64,000 nt of DNA. Source: Pseudothauera rhizosphaerae (lineage in GTDB: Bacteria > Pseudomonadota > Gammaproteobacteria > Burkholderiales > Rhodocyclaceae). The position numbers and the translations under genes are program-made. The stretch covers positions 124,001 to 188,000 of the forward strand of contig NZ_SSOD01000001.1 in NCBI RefSeq assembly GCF_004801305.1, given 5' to 3'. Positions 54,814-62,687 of this stretch are shown in pieces; the first letter of the stretch is position 1; each line of letters begins with the position of its first letter. The notes under the pieces are model-generated. The model searched no databases. It was not told the origin of the DNA and was given only the letters and a program-made list of their open reading frames with translations.

Positions 54814-55542
54814 CTACTCGCCGATCAACTGGTAGCCGCGGCGGATCACCGTCTGGATGCGCGAACGGCCGTCGGCCAGGGTGCCCAGCTTGTGGCGGAT
54901 GCGGCTGATGTGCACGTCGATGCTGCGGTCGAAGCGCGCCAGCGGCCGGCCGAGCGCCTCCTCCGACAGGGTCTGCTTGCCCACCGGCCGTCCGGCGTGG
55001 CGCACCAGGGTTTCCAGCAGCGAGAACTCGGTGCTGGTGAGTTCCAGCGGCACGCCCCCCAGCTCGGCGCTGCGCCGGTCGGGGCGCAGGCGCAGCTCGC
55101 CGGCGACCAGCAATCGCCCGCCCTCGGCCTTCGGCGCGGCGTCGACCCGTTTCAGGATGGCCTTGAGCCGCGCCGACAGTTCGCGCGGAGTGCACGGCTT
55201 GGGCACGTAGTCGTCCGCCCCCAGTTCCAGGCCGACGATGCGGTCGGTGTCGTCGCCGCGCGCGGTCAGCATCAGCACGGGCACCGGGCTGGACGCGCGG
55301 ATGCGGTTGAGGGCCTGGATGCCGTCCAGGCCCGGCAGCATCACGTCCAGCACCACGATGTCGTGGTGCCCCGACAGGGCCGCGGCCACGCCGCCGATGC
55401 CGTCGTGCACGCAGTCGACCGCGAAGCCGTCGCCTTCGAGATAGTCGCGCAGCAGTTCGAGCAGTTCGGCGTCGTCGTCCACCAGCAGCACCCTGGCCTG
55501 GCGGACGGCGGCGGATTCCATGGATTTCATGCCGCCCATCAT
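54814..55542 (-). CDS. OmpR-family response regulator (CpxR-like)
   Basis: This 242-residue regulator has an intact receiver: acidic pocket LLVDDDAELL near 20, phospho-Asp in IVVLDVMLPGLDG near 62 and Lys in YVPKPCTPREL near 113. A winged-helix DNA-binding domain follows (LTSTEFSLLETLVRHAGRPV, then RFDRSIDVHISRIRHKL). Several in-frame ATG codons lie near the start; 55542 is the first, and 55521 (MESAAVRQ) is also plausible. Its divergent promoter carries a TTTAC-N5-TTTAC box, so it probably controls itself and the Spy-like gene. Confidence 0.9.
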   Translation of the reverse strand: MMGGMKSMESAAVRQARVLLVDDDAELLELLRDYLEGDGFAVDCVHDGIGGVAAALSGHHDIVVLDVMLPGLDGIQALNRIRASSPVPVLMLTARGDDTDRIVGLELGADDYVPKPCTPRELSARLKAILKRVDAAPKAEGGRLLVAGELRLRPDRRSAELGGVPLELTSTEFSLLETLVRHAGRPVGKQTLSEEALGRPLARFDRSIDVHISRIRHKLGTLADGRSRIQTVIRRGYQLIGE

Positions 55543-55573
55543 AGGCCAGGCGCGGCGGGCGGAACCATGCCCC

Positions 55574-55588
55574 TTTACCCGTTTTTAC
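55574..55588. promoter_or_regulatory. CpxR-type box between the response regulator and Spy-like genes
   Basis: TTTAC-CCGTT-TTTAC is the reverse complement of the CpxR consensus GTAAA-N5-GTAAA. It lies 32 bp upstream of the regulator gene and about 94 bp upstream of the Spy-like gene. An equivalent tandem is at 57535-57559. Confidence 0.65.
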
Positions 55589-55681
55589 GCCGCCGCAACC
55601 GCGCTTGACGGCAGCCGTGGCGAGAATCCGCCCGGCGCCGCCTTTCCCGGCCGGCGCATGACTTCATACAGGAACGACACC

Positions 55682-56176
55682 ATGCCCAAGTACCTCCGCC
55701 CCCCGCTGCACTGGCTGGCCGCGGCCCTGTCCGTCGCCCTGCTGGGCGCAGGCCCCGCCGCCGCGTTCGGCCCCCAGCCCGGCCCCGAGGGCGCCTTCGA
55801 AGCGCCCTTCCAGGCGCCGCCGCACTTTGTCCGCCTGCCCGATCTGAGCGAAGCGCAGCAGGACCAGCTCTTCGAACTCACCCACGCCCAGGCGCCGCGC
55901 CTGCGCCAGTTGCAGCGTGAAATTTCCGCGACCCGGGAAGCCCTGCGGGCGCTGGCCGGGGCCGAGACCTTCGACGCCGCCAAGGCCCGCACGCTCGCCG
56001 ACCGCCACGGCCGCGCGGTGGCCGCGCTGCAGTTGGCGCACGCCGAACTGGAGGCGCGCTCGCGCGCGGTGCTGACGCCCGAGCAGCGCAGGGCCCTCGC
56101 GGCAGCTTCCGCTGCGCACGACCAAGCACGCGATGACAGGGGCGGCCCCCGGGGCGCGCCACCGCAACGCCCATGA
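55682..56176 (+). CDS. Spy/CpxP-type periplasmic stress protein
   Basis: The 164-residue protein has a signal peptide ending near residue 29 (GPAAAFGP). A helical region follows with the two LTxxQ-type motifs of the Spy/CpxP group: LSEAQQDQLFEL near 55 and LTPEQRRALAAA near 135. These periplasmic proteins sense or chaperone misfolded proteins and feed back on CpxA-like kinases. ATG 55682 was preferred to one 27 bp upstream because it begins the signal peptide. It overlaps the following lipoprotein gene by 4 bp. Confidence 0.82.
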   Translation: MPKYLRPPLHWLAAALSVALLGAGPAAAFGPQPGPEGAFEAPFQAPPHFVRLPDLSEAQQDQLFELTHAQAPRLRQLQREISATREALRALAGAETFDAAKARTLADRHGRAVAALQLAHAELEARSRAVLTPEQRRALAAASAAHDQARDDRGGPRGAPPQRP

Positions 56177-57375
56177 GCGCGCCGACCGTTCTGCCCGGCC
56201 GGCGGCGCCTGCTGCAGTTCGCCTCCGCCCTGCTGCTCACCGCCTGCGCCGGACGGCCGCCGCAACGCCCCGACGACGAAGAGGCGCGGCGCCGTTTCAC
56301 CGAACGCGGCTACCTGCCGACCCTGCCGCATCGCGAAGAGTCCTTCCGCGACACCTGGCAGGTGGACGGCGAAGACCTCACGCTGGAACTGCTGCTGCCG
56401 CGCGGCCTCGGCCATGCCCCGCTGGTCCTGTACCTGCCGGGGCTCGGCGAGCCGCCGGGCGCCGGCCAGGCGTGGCGGCAGTCCTGGGCGCAGGCGGGCT
56501 ACGCCGTCGCCAGCTTCCACAGCGCCGCCGGCACGGGCGTGTGGTCCTCGCCGGCGGCCCGGCGGGGAGACTTCTCCGCCATCGCGCGCGAGCAGTTCGG
56601 CAGCGCGGCACTGGCCCGGCGCATCCGGCAAGCCCGCCTCGTCCTCGACGGCATCGCCCAGCGCTCCGGCCAGCCGCCCTACCGGCACATCGACCTGCGG
56701 CACATCGCCCTGGCCGGCTTCGACCTCGGCGCGCAGACCGCGCTGGCCTTCGCCGGCGAGCGCCACACCGGGCTGACGGAGGAGGCGAACGCCGCACTGG
56801 CGCTGCCGGCCCTGGACGCGGTCATCGCCCTCAGTCCCCCGGTACGCGGCGCGCAGGACGAACCGGAAGGGCGCTTCGGCGCCATCCGCCTGCCGCTCCT
56901 GCTGCTCACCGGCCGGGACGATGCCGACCCCCTCGACCCCGCCCTCGCGCCGCAGCAGCGGCAACTGCCCTACCGCTACCTGCCGCCCGGCGACAAGTAC
57001 CTGCTGGTGCTCGCCCAGGGCGCGCACCGCACCCTGTCGGGCTCCGCCCAGCCCACGGCCGGCCGGGACGAACGGCCGGCCGGCGGCCCCTCCGGCGGGC
57101 GGGGCCCTGGCGGCGGGGCGGGCGGTCCTCCCGGTGGCGGCGCAGGCGGCTTCGGCGGCGGGGCGGGCGGCCCCGGTGGCTCGCGCGGCGGCAGGCCGCC
57201 CGGGGGTGGCGCCCCGGACGGCGCGGATGACGCGCGGCGCGAGCAGACCATCCTCACCCAGGTCTCGCTGGCCTTTCTCGATGCCGCGCTCAAGGACGGC
57301 GGGAGGGCACGCGAATGGCTGGCGCGCGACGTATCGCACTGGATCGGCGATGCGGGTACGTGGCAGGCCAAGTGA
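56173..57375 (+). CDS. Lipoprotein alpha/beta-hydrolase with Asp in the nucleophile elbow and a Gly-rich insert
   Basis: This 400-residue envelope protein has a lipobox, LLLTACAG (Cys25), and an RRR n-region. An alpha/beta-hydrolase domain follows: APLVLYLPGLGEPPG near 82, TGRDDADPLD near 246 and GAHRTLSG with His285. The elbow reads LAGFDLGAQ, giving Asp184 where a Ser (GxSxG) is usual. Residues about 300-350 form a Gly/Pro-rich insert (GGGAGGPPGGGAGGFGGGAG). It is coupled to the Spy-like gene and shares its CpxR-type control. Activity is uncertain. Confidence 0.72.
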   Translation: MSAPTVLPGRRRLLQFASALLLTACAGRPPQRPDDEEARRRFTERGYLPTLPHREESFRDTWQVDGEDLTLELLLPRGLGHAPLVLYLPGLGEPPGAGQAWRQSWAQAGYAVASFHSAAGTGVWSSPAARRGDFSAIAREQFGSAALARRIRQARLVLDGIAQRSGQPPYRHIDLRHIALAGFDLGAQTALAFAGERHTGLTEEANAALALPALDAVIALSPPVRGAQDEPEGRFGAIRLPLLLLTGRDDADPLDPALAPQQRQLPYRYLPPGDKYLLVLAQGAHRTLSGSAQPTAGRDERPAGGPSGGRGPGGGAGGPPGGGAGGFGGGAGGPGGSRGGRPPGGGAPDGADDARREQTILTQVSLAFLDAALKDGGRAREWLARDVSHWIGDAGTWQAK

Positions 57376-57534
57376 GCGGACGGGGCGGCAGATTTCGCCG
57401 CCCGCCCGCGTGCGGCCCCGTGCCCGGGCGGGTTTGCCGCCGGCAACGGGGGAGGCAGAACCTGCCGGCGCGGCGCCCGGGCCCTCCCATCCGGCACGCG
57501 GGAACGGCCCGGGGTCATCGGACATGCATATCCG

Positions 57535-57559
57535 TTAACCCGTTTTTACCCGGTTTTAC
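57535..57559. promoter_or_regulatory. Tandem CpxR-type boxes upstream of the EF-hand gene
   Basis: TTAAC-CCGTT-TTTAC-CCGGT-TTTAC places three TTTAC-like blocks at 10-bp intervals, on one face of the helix. It is 100 bp upstream of the EF-hand gene. The rest of the 284-bp gap 57376-57659 holds no supported gene. Confidence 0.6.
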
Positions 57560-57659
57560 CTCTCCACCCTCTGTTTTCCGGGGTTTCCGGCCGCTAATTT
57601 GCATAAGGCGGATGTGCGCGCGGTACGGCGCACAGCCCTTTCCATCTTTGGAGATCATC

Positions 57660-58292
57660 ATGAGCAGCATCTATGGCATCGGCAGCACCGGCAGCTACGG
57701 CACGCTGGCCACCGCCTATCTGCAGAACAGCCGCAGCAGCGCCGCCACCGGCACCTACGCCGACGAAACGGCGCAGACCGACGCGGCCAGCGAGCTGTAC
57801 GCCACGCTGGACAGCGACGGCGACGGCAGTGTGAGCGAGCAGGAGTTCAGCGACGCGCTGTCCAGCGTGCTGGCGCAACTGAACGGCCAGCTCGGCAGCG
57901 GCCCCGCGCAGGGCCCCGGCGGGGCGGGCGGCATGCCGCCGCCCCCGCCGCCGCAGGCCGGTGAGGACAGCGGCTTCACGCTGGATGAACTCACCGCCCA
58001 GTTGGAGGAAACCGGCGACACCGATTCGGCACGTGCCGGCCTGCTGTCCAGCGTGATCGAGAATTTCGACACGGCCGACAGCGACGGCGACGGCAAGGTG
58101 ACGTTCGAGGAAGCGATCGCCCTGCAGGAATCGCTCTCCGGCAGCACCAGCGGCACCGGTGCGGCGACCGCGGCAACCGGGAGCGGTACCGTGGAGCAGG
58201 AGCAGGTGCTGGCGCAGATCCTGCGGCTGGCGCAGACCTACGACGCATCGAGCTGGCAGTCCGGCCTGCCGCTCCTCTCGGTGAGCGCATAA
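57660..58292 (+). CDS. EF-hand calcium-binding protein
   Basis: This 210-residue protein has two canonical EF-hand loops: DSDGDGSVSEQEF (51-63) and DSDGDGKVTFEEA (140-152). They are separated by a Gly/Pro-rich stretch (GGMPPPPPPQAGE). No classical signal peptide is seen; the N-terminus MSSIYGIGSTGSYGT is Ser/Gly-rich. Bacterial two-EF-hand proteins of this shape are often secreted or envelope-associated. ATG 57660 follows a TGGAGA site. The upstream tandem CpxR-type boxes tie it to the envelope-stress system. Confidence 0.82.
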   Translation: MSSIYGIGSTGSYGTLATAYLQNSRSSAATGTYADETAQTDAASELYATLDSDGDGSVSEQEFSDALSSVLAQLNGQLGSGPAQGPGGAGGMPPPPPPQAGEDSGFTLDELTAQLEETGDTDSARAGLLSSVIENFDTADSDGDGKVTFEEAIALQESLSGSTSGTGAATAATGSGTVEQEQVLAQILRLAQTYDASSWQSGLPLLSVSA

Positions 58293-58298
58293 AGCGCG

Positions 58299-58324
58299 GC
58301 GCCGCCCGGCATGCCGGGCGGCGC
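58299..58324. terminator. Hairpin between convergent EF-hand and RcnB-like genes
   Basis: GCGCCGCCCGGC-AT-GCCGGGCGGCGC is a perfect 12-bp inverted repeat, 6 bp after the EF-hand stop and 19 bp from the stop of the opposing gene. No T-run follows. It is likely a bidirectional terminator-like structure. Confidence 0.6.
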
Positions 58325-58343
58325 GATACGCTCGATGCCCGCG

Positions 58344-58856
58344 TCAGCGCCGGTCGTCGAGCAGGTCGATGATGCCCAGGATGATGAAGCTCACGGGGTC
58401 GTAGACCACCGTGTAGCCCCGGTAATAGCCCACGGCATGGCCGTGCGGAAGCGGAGGCAGGTGATGCACGACACCGGCCGGCGCGGGAGTGATGTAGCCG
58501 CGGTAGGACTTGTGGATGGGCTGGCCGGCCACGAATGACGGGCGATGGTGCCTGTCGGTACGGTCCAGCGCGCGGCGGTAGTGCCGCTGCAGGCGCTCCC
58601 GGTCCTGGGCGCGGAAGGCATAGCCCTGCGCACCCGGATGAGCGGCCCGCTGCGGTTCGGCCTGGCGCGGCCGCTGCTCCGCGCTCCGGCGCTCGCCGCG
58701 CTGGCCGCGGCCCTGCTCGTGATCGTGTCCGCCGCGTTCGGCGGCATGGTGGCGCTGATCGGGTTCCCGTGCGCCGGCCGGGCCCGCGACCAGCACGGCG
58801 ATGGAAAGGACGGCCAGCAGGGTGACGAGCCGGCGGCTGACTGTGGATGCTCGCAT
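58344..58856 (-). CDS. RcnB/CigR-like periplasmic protein
   Basis: This 170-residue exported protein has a signal peptide (VTLLAVLSIAVLVAGPAGAR, to about residue 29). A His/Arg/Gln-rich middle follows (HHAAERGGHDHEQGRGQRG). The C-terminal region, AVGYYRGYTVVYDPVSFIIL then GIIDLLDD, resembles the RcnB family of envelope proteins involved in Ni/Co homeostasis and stress. The His-rich part could bind metal. It is divergent from the second two-component system, 175 bp away. Confidence 0.65.
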   Translation of the reverse strand: MRASTVSRRLVTLLAVLSIAVLVAGPAGAREPDQRHHAAERGGHDHEQGRGQRGERRSAEQRPRQAEPQRAAHPGAQGYAFRAQDRERLQRHYRRALDRTDRHHRPSFVAGQPIHKSYRGYITPAPAGVVHHLPPLPHGHAVGYYRGYTVVYDPVSFIILGIIDLLDDRR

Positions 58857-59031
58857 GATGCACCTCCCGTTCGTTGTAGCATTGAAGACCTCGGCGTTTC
58901 GCCGGGCACCGGACGCGTTTCGGCGCCGGTTTGACGATGCGGGCGAACCGTGGAGGAAAAGTGGAGATGCCGCGGGAAGAAGTTTCCGGTTGTGACATGC
59001 CCGCCTCGAACGGCGGCGCCCCGCAACGGGC

Positions 59032-60438
59032 ATGAAGCGGCCGGGGCTCACCACCCGCATCTTCCTCGCGGTGTTCGCCACCGCGATCGTCCTGGTCGCC
59101 GCCGCCGGGGAGGCCGCGCGCTGGAGTTTTTCGCAGGGCTTTCTCGGCTACCTGAACGATCTGGCCCTGGCCCGCATGGAGGCGGTGGTGGCGCGCACGG
59201 CCAGCGCCTACGCGGCGCACGGCGACTGGGATTTCATCCGCGGGGAACGCATGCGCTGGATGGAAATCCTGCGCCCGGTGCCGGGCCTGGACGTTCCGGC
59301 GGCCAGCGGCCCTCCGTCCGGCCCCCCGTCGCCGCCCGTCTCCGACCTGACCGGGGTGGTGATGCGCATGGCGCTGCTGGATGCCGACCGCAAGCTGCTG
59401 GCCGGTTTCGTCATTGCCGACGCGCGCACCGAGGAACGCCCGGTGATCGTGGAAGGGCGCACCGTGGGCTGGGTGTCCCTGGCCCAGTTCGAGAGCGTGG
59501 CGGCGGCCGGCGCGTCCCGTTTCGAGATCGCGCAGAAGCACGCTCTGGCGGCCATCGGCCTGGCGGCGGCGGCGCTGGCGGCCGCCATCGCGTGGTGGCT
59601 GGCGCGCACGCTGCTGCGCCCGGTGCGCGAGGTGGCCGGGGCCACCCACCGCCTCGCCGGCGGGGACTACGCCCTGCGGGTGCCGGTGGGCTCGCGCGAC
59701 GAAGTGGGCCGCCTGGCGGAAGATTTCAACCACCTGGCGGAAACCCTGCAGCGCAACGAACGCATGCGGCGCGACTTCATGGCCGATCTGTCCCACGAAC
59801 TGCGCACCCCGCTGGGCGTGCTGCACGGCGAACTGGAAGCCATCGAGGACGGCCTGCGCCCTTTCGACGCCCACGCCCTGGCTTCCCTGCAGGGGGAAGT
59901 GGCCATGCTCTCCAAGCTGGTCAGCGACCTGTACGATCTGTCCCTGGCCGACGTGGGCGCGCTGGCCTACCGCAAGCAGGACGTGGATCTGCGCGATGTC
60001 CTCTCCGCCACCGCCGAGCAGTACCGGGAGCGCCTGGCCGATGCCGGCATCGCCCTGGAGATGGCGCTGCCCGCAGCACCCGTGACGCTGTTTGCCGATG
60101 CGGTGCGCCTGCGGCAACTCTTCGGCAACCTGTTCGAGAACAGTTGCCGCTACACCGACCGTGGCGGCGTGCTGCGGATCGCGGTGGAAGATGGTGGAGA
60201 GCCGCTGCGCGTGGTGCTGGACGATACGGCCCCGGCGGTGCCGCCCGAGCGCCTGCCCCATCTGTTCGAGCGTTTCTACCGCGTGGACAGCTCGCGCAAC
60301 CGCGCCAGCGGCGGCGCCGGCCTGGGGCTGGCGATCTGCCGCAACATCGTCGAGGCCCACGGCGGCGCCATCGATGCGGCGCCTTCGCCGCTGGGCGGCC
60401 TGCGCCTGACCATCCACCTGCCGCGGGCCCGGCCATGA
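59032..60438 (+). CDS. baeS: Sensor histidine kinase (BaeS-like)
   Basis: This 468-residue membrane kinase has helix 1 at about 9-27 and a periplasmic sensor of about 135 residues with a Pro/Ser stretch (SGPPSGPPSPPVSDL). Helix 2 is at about 172-192, followed by HAMP. The H-box is FMADLSHELRTPLGVL near 250, the N-box LFENSCRYTD and the G-boxes DDTAPAVPPE and GGAGLGLAIC. The first G-box has Ala where BaeS relatives have Gly. It overlaps the regulator gene by 4 bp. Confidence 0.85.
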   Translation: MKRPGLTTRIFLAVFATAIVLVAAAGEAARWSFSQGFLGYLNDLALARMEAVVARTASAYAAHGDWDFIRGERMRWMEILRPVPGLDVPAASGPPSGPPSPPVSDLTGVVMRMALLDADRKLLAGFVIADARTEERPVIVEGRTVGWVSLAQFESVAAAGASRFEIAQKHALAAIGLAAAALAAAIAWWLARTLLRPVREVAGATHRLAGGDYALRVPVGSRDEVGRLAEDFNHLAETLQRNERMRRDFMADLSHELRTPLGVLHGELEAIEDGLRPFDAHALASLQGEVAMLSKLVSDLYDLSLADVGALAYRKQDVDLRDVLSATAEQYRERLADAGIALEMALPAAPVTLFADAVRLRQLFGNLFENSCRYTDRGGVLRIAVEDGGEPLRVVLDDTAPAVPPERLPHLFERFYRVDSSRNRASGGAGLGLAICRNIVEAHGGAIDAAPSPLGGLRLTIHLPRARP

Positions 60439-61133
60439 CCCTGCCCGCCCAGCCCGACGCGGCCCTGATCTACATCGCCGAGGACGAGCCCAAGATGGCC
60501 GCCCTGCTGATCGACTACCTGCACGCCGGGGGGCACGCCACCCAGTGGATCGCCGACGGGCGGGAGGTGGTGCCGGCCGTGCGCGCCCGCCCACCACACC
60601 TGCTCCTGCTCGACCTGATGCTGCCCGGCCGCGACGGCATGGACATCTGCCACGAACTGCGCGGCTTCAGCGAAGTGCCCATCATCATGCTCACGGCGCG
60701 GGTCGAAGAGGTGGACCGCCTGGCCGGCCTGGACGCGGGCGCCGACGACTACATCTGCAAGACGCCCTTCAGCCCCCGCGAGGTGGTCGCCCGCGTCAAC
60801 GCGCTGCTGCGCCGCAGCCGCCGCAAGCCCGCGCCGGACGGCGGCGCCGCGCCCTTCGTCATCGACGACGCCGGCCACCGCGCCACCCTGAACGGCGTCG
60901 CGCTGGACCTGACGCCGGTGGAATTCCGCCTGCTGAGGGCCTTCTCCAACGCGCCGGGGCGGGTGTTCTCCCGCGACAGCCTGCTCAACCACGTGCACGA
61001 CGACCAGCGCGCGGTGACCGACCGCGCCGTGGACAGCCACGTCAAGAACCTGCGCCGCAAGCTCGACGCGGTGACGCCGGGGCGCGAGTGGATTCACTCG
61101 GTCTATGGCGTCGGCTACCGCTTCGAGGCCTAG
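60435..61133 (+). CDS. baeR: OmpR-family response regulator (BaeR-like) with a one-residue insertion after the receiver Lys
   Basis: This 232-residue regulator has acidic pocket YIAEDEPKMA near 13, phospho-Asp in LLLLDLMLPGRDG near 60 and a winged-helix domain (LTPVEFRLLRAFSNAPGRVF, then VDSHVKNLRRKLDAV). The conserved receiver Lys is followed by Thr before the usual Pro (ADDYICKTPFSPREVV), where relatives have Lys-Pro directly. This is a one-codon insertion at a position that normally holds a cis-proline. Coupled to the kinase gene. Confidence 0.85.
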   Translation: MTLPAQPDAALIYIAEDEPKMAALLIDYLHAGGHATQWIADGREVVPAVRARPPHLLLLDLMLPGRDGMDICHELRGFSEVPIIMLTARVEEVDRLAGLDAGADDYICKTPFSPREVVARVNALLRRSRRKPAPDGGAAPFVIDDAGHRATLNGVALDLTPVEFRLLRAFSNAPGRVFSRDSLLNHVHDDQRAVTDRAVDSHVKNLRRKLDAVTPGREWIHSVYGVGYRFEA

Positions 61134-61152
61134 GGCCTGGACGACGCCGGGC

Positions 61153-62589
61153 TCAGCGCGCCGTCATGCGGATCTTCAGATTGGCGTAGGCGGCCAGCCC
61201 CTCGGCGCCGTGCTCGACGCCCAGGCCCGACAGCTTGTGGCCGCCGAACGGGAAATCCACCCCATGGACATAGACTTCGTTGATCCAGACCGTACCGGCT
61301 TCGAGGCGGTCGGCCAGTGCCTCGGCCAGCGCCGTGTCCCGGCCCCAGATCGAGGCGCCGAGGCCGTACTCGGTATCGTTGGCGCGGCGCACCACGTCGT
61401 CGAAATCGCGGTAGCGCAGCACCGGCAGGACCGGGCCGAAGGCCTCCTCCGCGACCACGCGGCTGTCGTCCGGCGGGTTGTCGACGATGGTGACCGGGAC
61501 GAAATAGCCGGGGCCGAGAGCGGCCCCGCCGCCGAGCGCGATGCGCAGGCCCCGTTCGGCGCAGTCGGCCAGGATGCCGAGCACCTTTTCATACTGCCGG
61601 GCGTTCTGCAGCGGCCCGAGCTGGCTGGCCGGGTCCATGCCGTCGCCCATGCGCACGCCGCGGGCGTAGGCGACCAGCCCATCGAGCAACTGCGGGTAGA
61701 TGTCGTCATGCACGTAGAGCCGCTTGATGCCGACACACCATTGGCCGGAATTGCCGAAGGCGCCCCAGAACAGCTTGGGGATGCAGGCGTCGAGATCGGC
61801 GTCGGGCAGCACGATGGCCGGGTCGTTGCCGCCCAGTTCCAGCGTCACGCGCTTGAGGCCGGCGGCGGCGCCGGCCATGACCCGGCGGCCGGTGGCGACC
61901 GAGCCGGTGAAGCTGATCTTGGCGATGCCGGGGTGATCGACCATCCACTGGCCCAGTTCGTCGTCGCCGGTGAGCACGGTGAATACCCCCGGCGGCAGGA
62001 CGTCCTCGGCCAGTTCGGCCAGCCGCAGGGCGGTCAGCGGCGTGTAGGGCGAGGGTTTCAGGATGACCGTGTTGCCAGTGATCAGCGCAGGGGCGAACTT
62101 CCACGCGGCGAGGCAGAGCGGAAAATTCCACGGCACGATCAGGCCGGCCACGCCGAGCGGGACGTAGGATTTCTCCACCCGGTGCTGGGGCGCGTCTTCG
62201 AGCACTTCGTCCGCCAGGCGCCGTCCGGCGACCTCGCGCAGCCAGCCGATGGCGTAGTCGACCTCGGCGGCGGCGGCCGAATGGCGCGGCTTGCCCTGTT
62301 CCAGCGTGAGCAGATCGGCGAGTTCGCCGCGCGCCTGCGCCATGCGCCCGGCCAGGCCCTCCAGCCGCGCCTGGCGTTCTTCCCAGGGCAGCGCGCGCCA
62401 GGCCGGGAAGGCGGCACGGGCGGCCGCGACGGCGCTTTCCAGGTGTTCCGGGGCGGCCAGCGGTACGCTGGCGAAGGCGGCGCCGGTGGCCGGATTGATC
62501 ACCGGCCGGCGCGCCGGCGTGCGGATGCCGGCGCTGCCGATGCGCAGGCGGGCGAAACGGTCTGCGAAAAGTTCATGATATGCGGTCAT
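61153..62589 (-). CDS. NAD(P)-dependent aldehyde dehydrogenase
   Basis: This 478-residue enzyme oxidises an aldehyde to its acid. NAD site motifs are VPWNFPLCLAAWKFAPAL near 148 and FTGSVATGRRVM near 222. The general base Glu is in TLELGGNDP near 245 and the catalytic Cys in NSGQWCVGIKRLYV near 279. ATG 62589 begins MTAYHELFADRF. The substrate is not evident; gamma-aminobutyraldehyde, benzaldehyde and aliphatic aldehyde enzymes share this form. It stands alone, divergent from the PAS protein gene with a 98-bp gap. Confidence 0.9.
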   Translation of the reverse strand: MTAYHELFADRFARLRIGSAGIRTPARRPVINPATGAAFASVPLAAPEHLESAVAAARAAFPAWRALPWEERQARLEGLAGRMAQARGELADLLTLEQGKPRHSAAAAEVDYAIGWLREVAGRRLADEVLEDAPQHRVEKSYVPLGVAGLIVPWNFPLCLAAWKFAPALITGNTVILKPSPYTPLTALRLAELAEDVLPPGVFTVLTGDDELGQWMVDHPGIAKISFTGSVATGRRVMAGAAAGLKRVTLELGGNDPAIVLPDADLDACIPKLFWGAFGNSGQWCVGIKRLYVHDDIYPQLLDGLVAYARGVRMGDGMDPASQLGPLQNARQYEKVLGILADCAERGLRIALGGGAALGPGYFVPVTIVDNPPDDSRVVAEEAFGPVLPVLRYRDFDDVVRRANDTEYGLGASIWGRDTALAEALADRLEAGTVWINEVYVHGVDFPFGGHKLSGLGVEHGAEGLAAYANLKIRMTAR

Positions 62590-62687
62590 GATGTTCTCCC
62601 TTGCTGGCGGTGAGCAGCCCGCCCATGCATCATAGCGATCGCACCCGACGTTTCCCAATGTGGGTGAAGGGAAGAAACGTGGAAGGT

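Noticed and set aside
57991-60597. 868-residue open frame on the minus strand
   Set aside because: It runs antisense through the BaeS-like kinase and has an Arg/Ala/Gln-rich shadow composition. The sense-strand kinase has all expected motifs.
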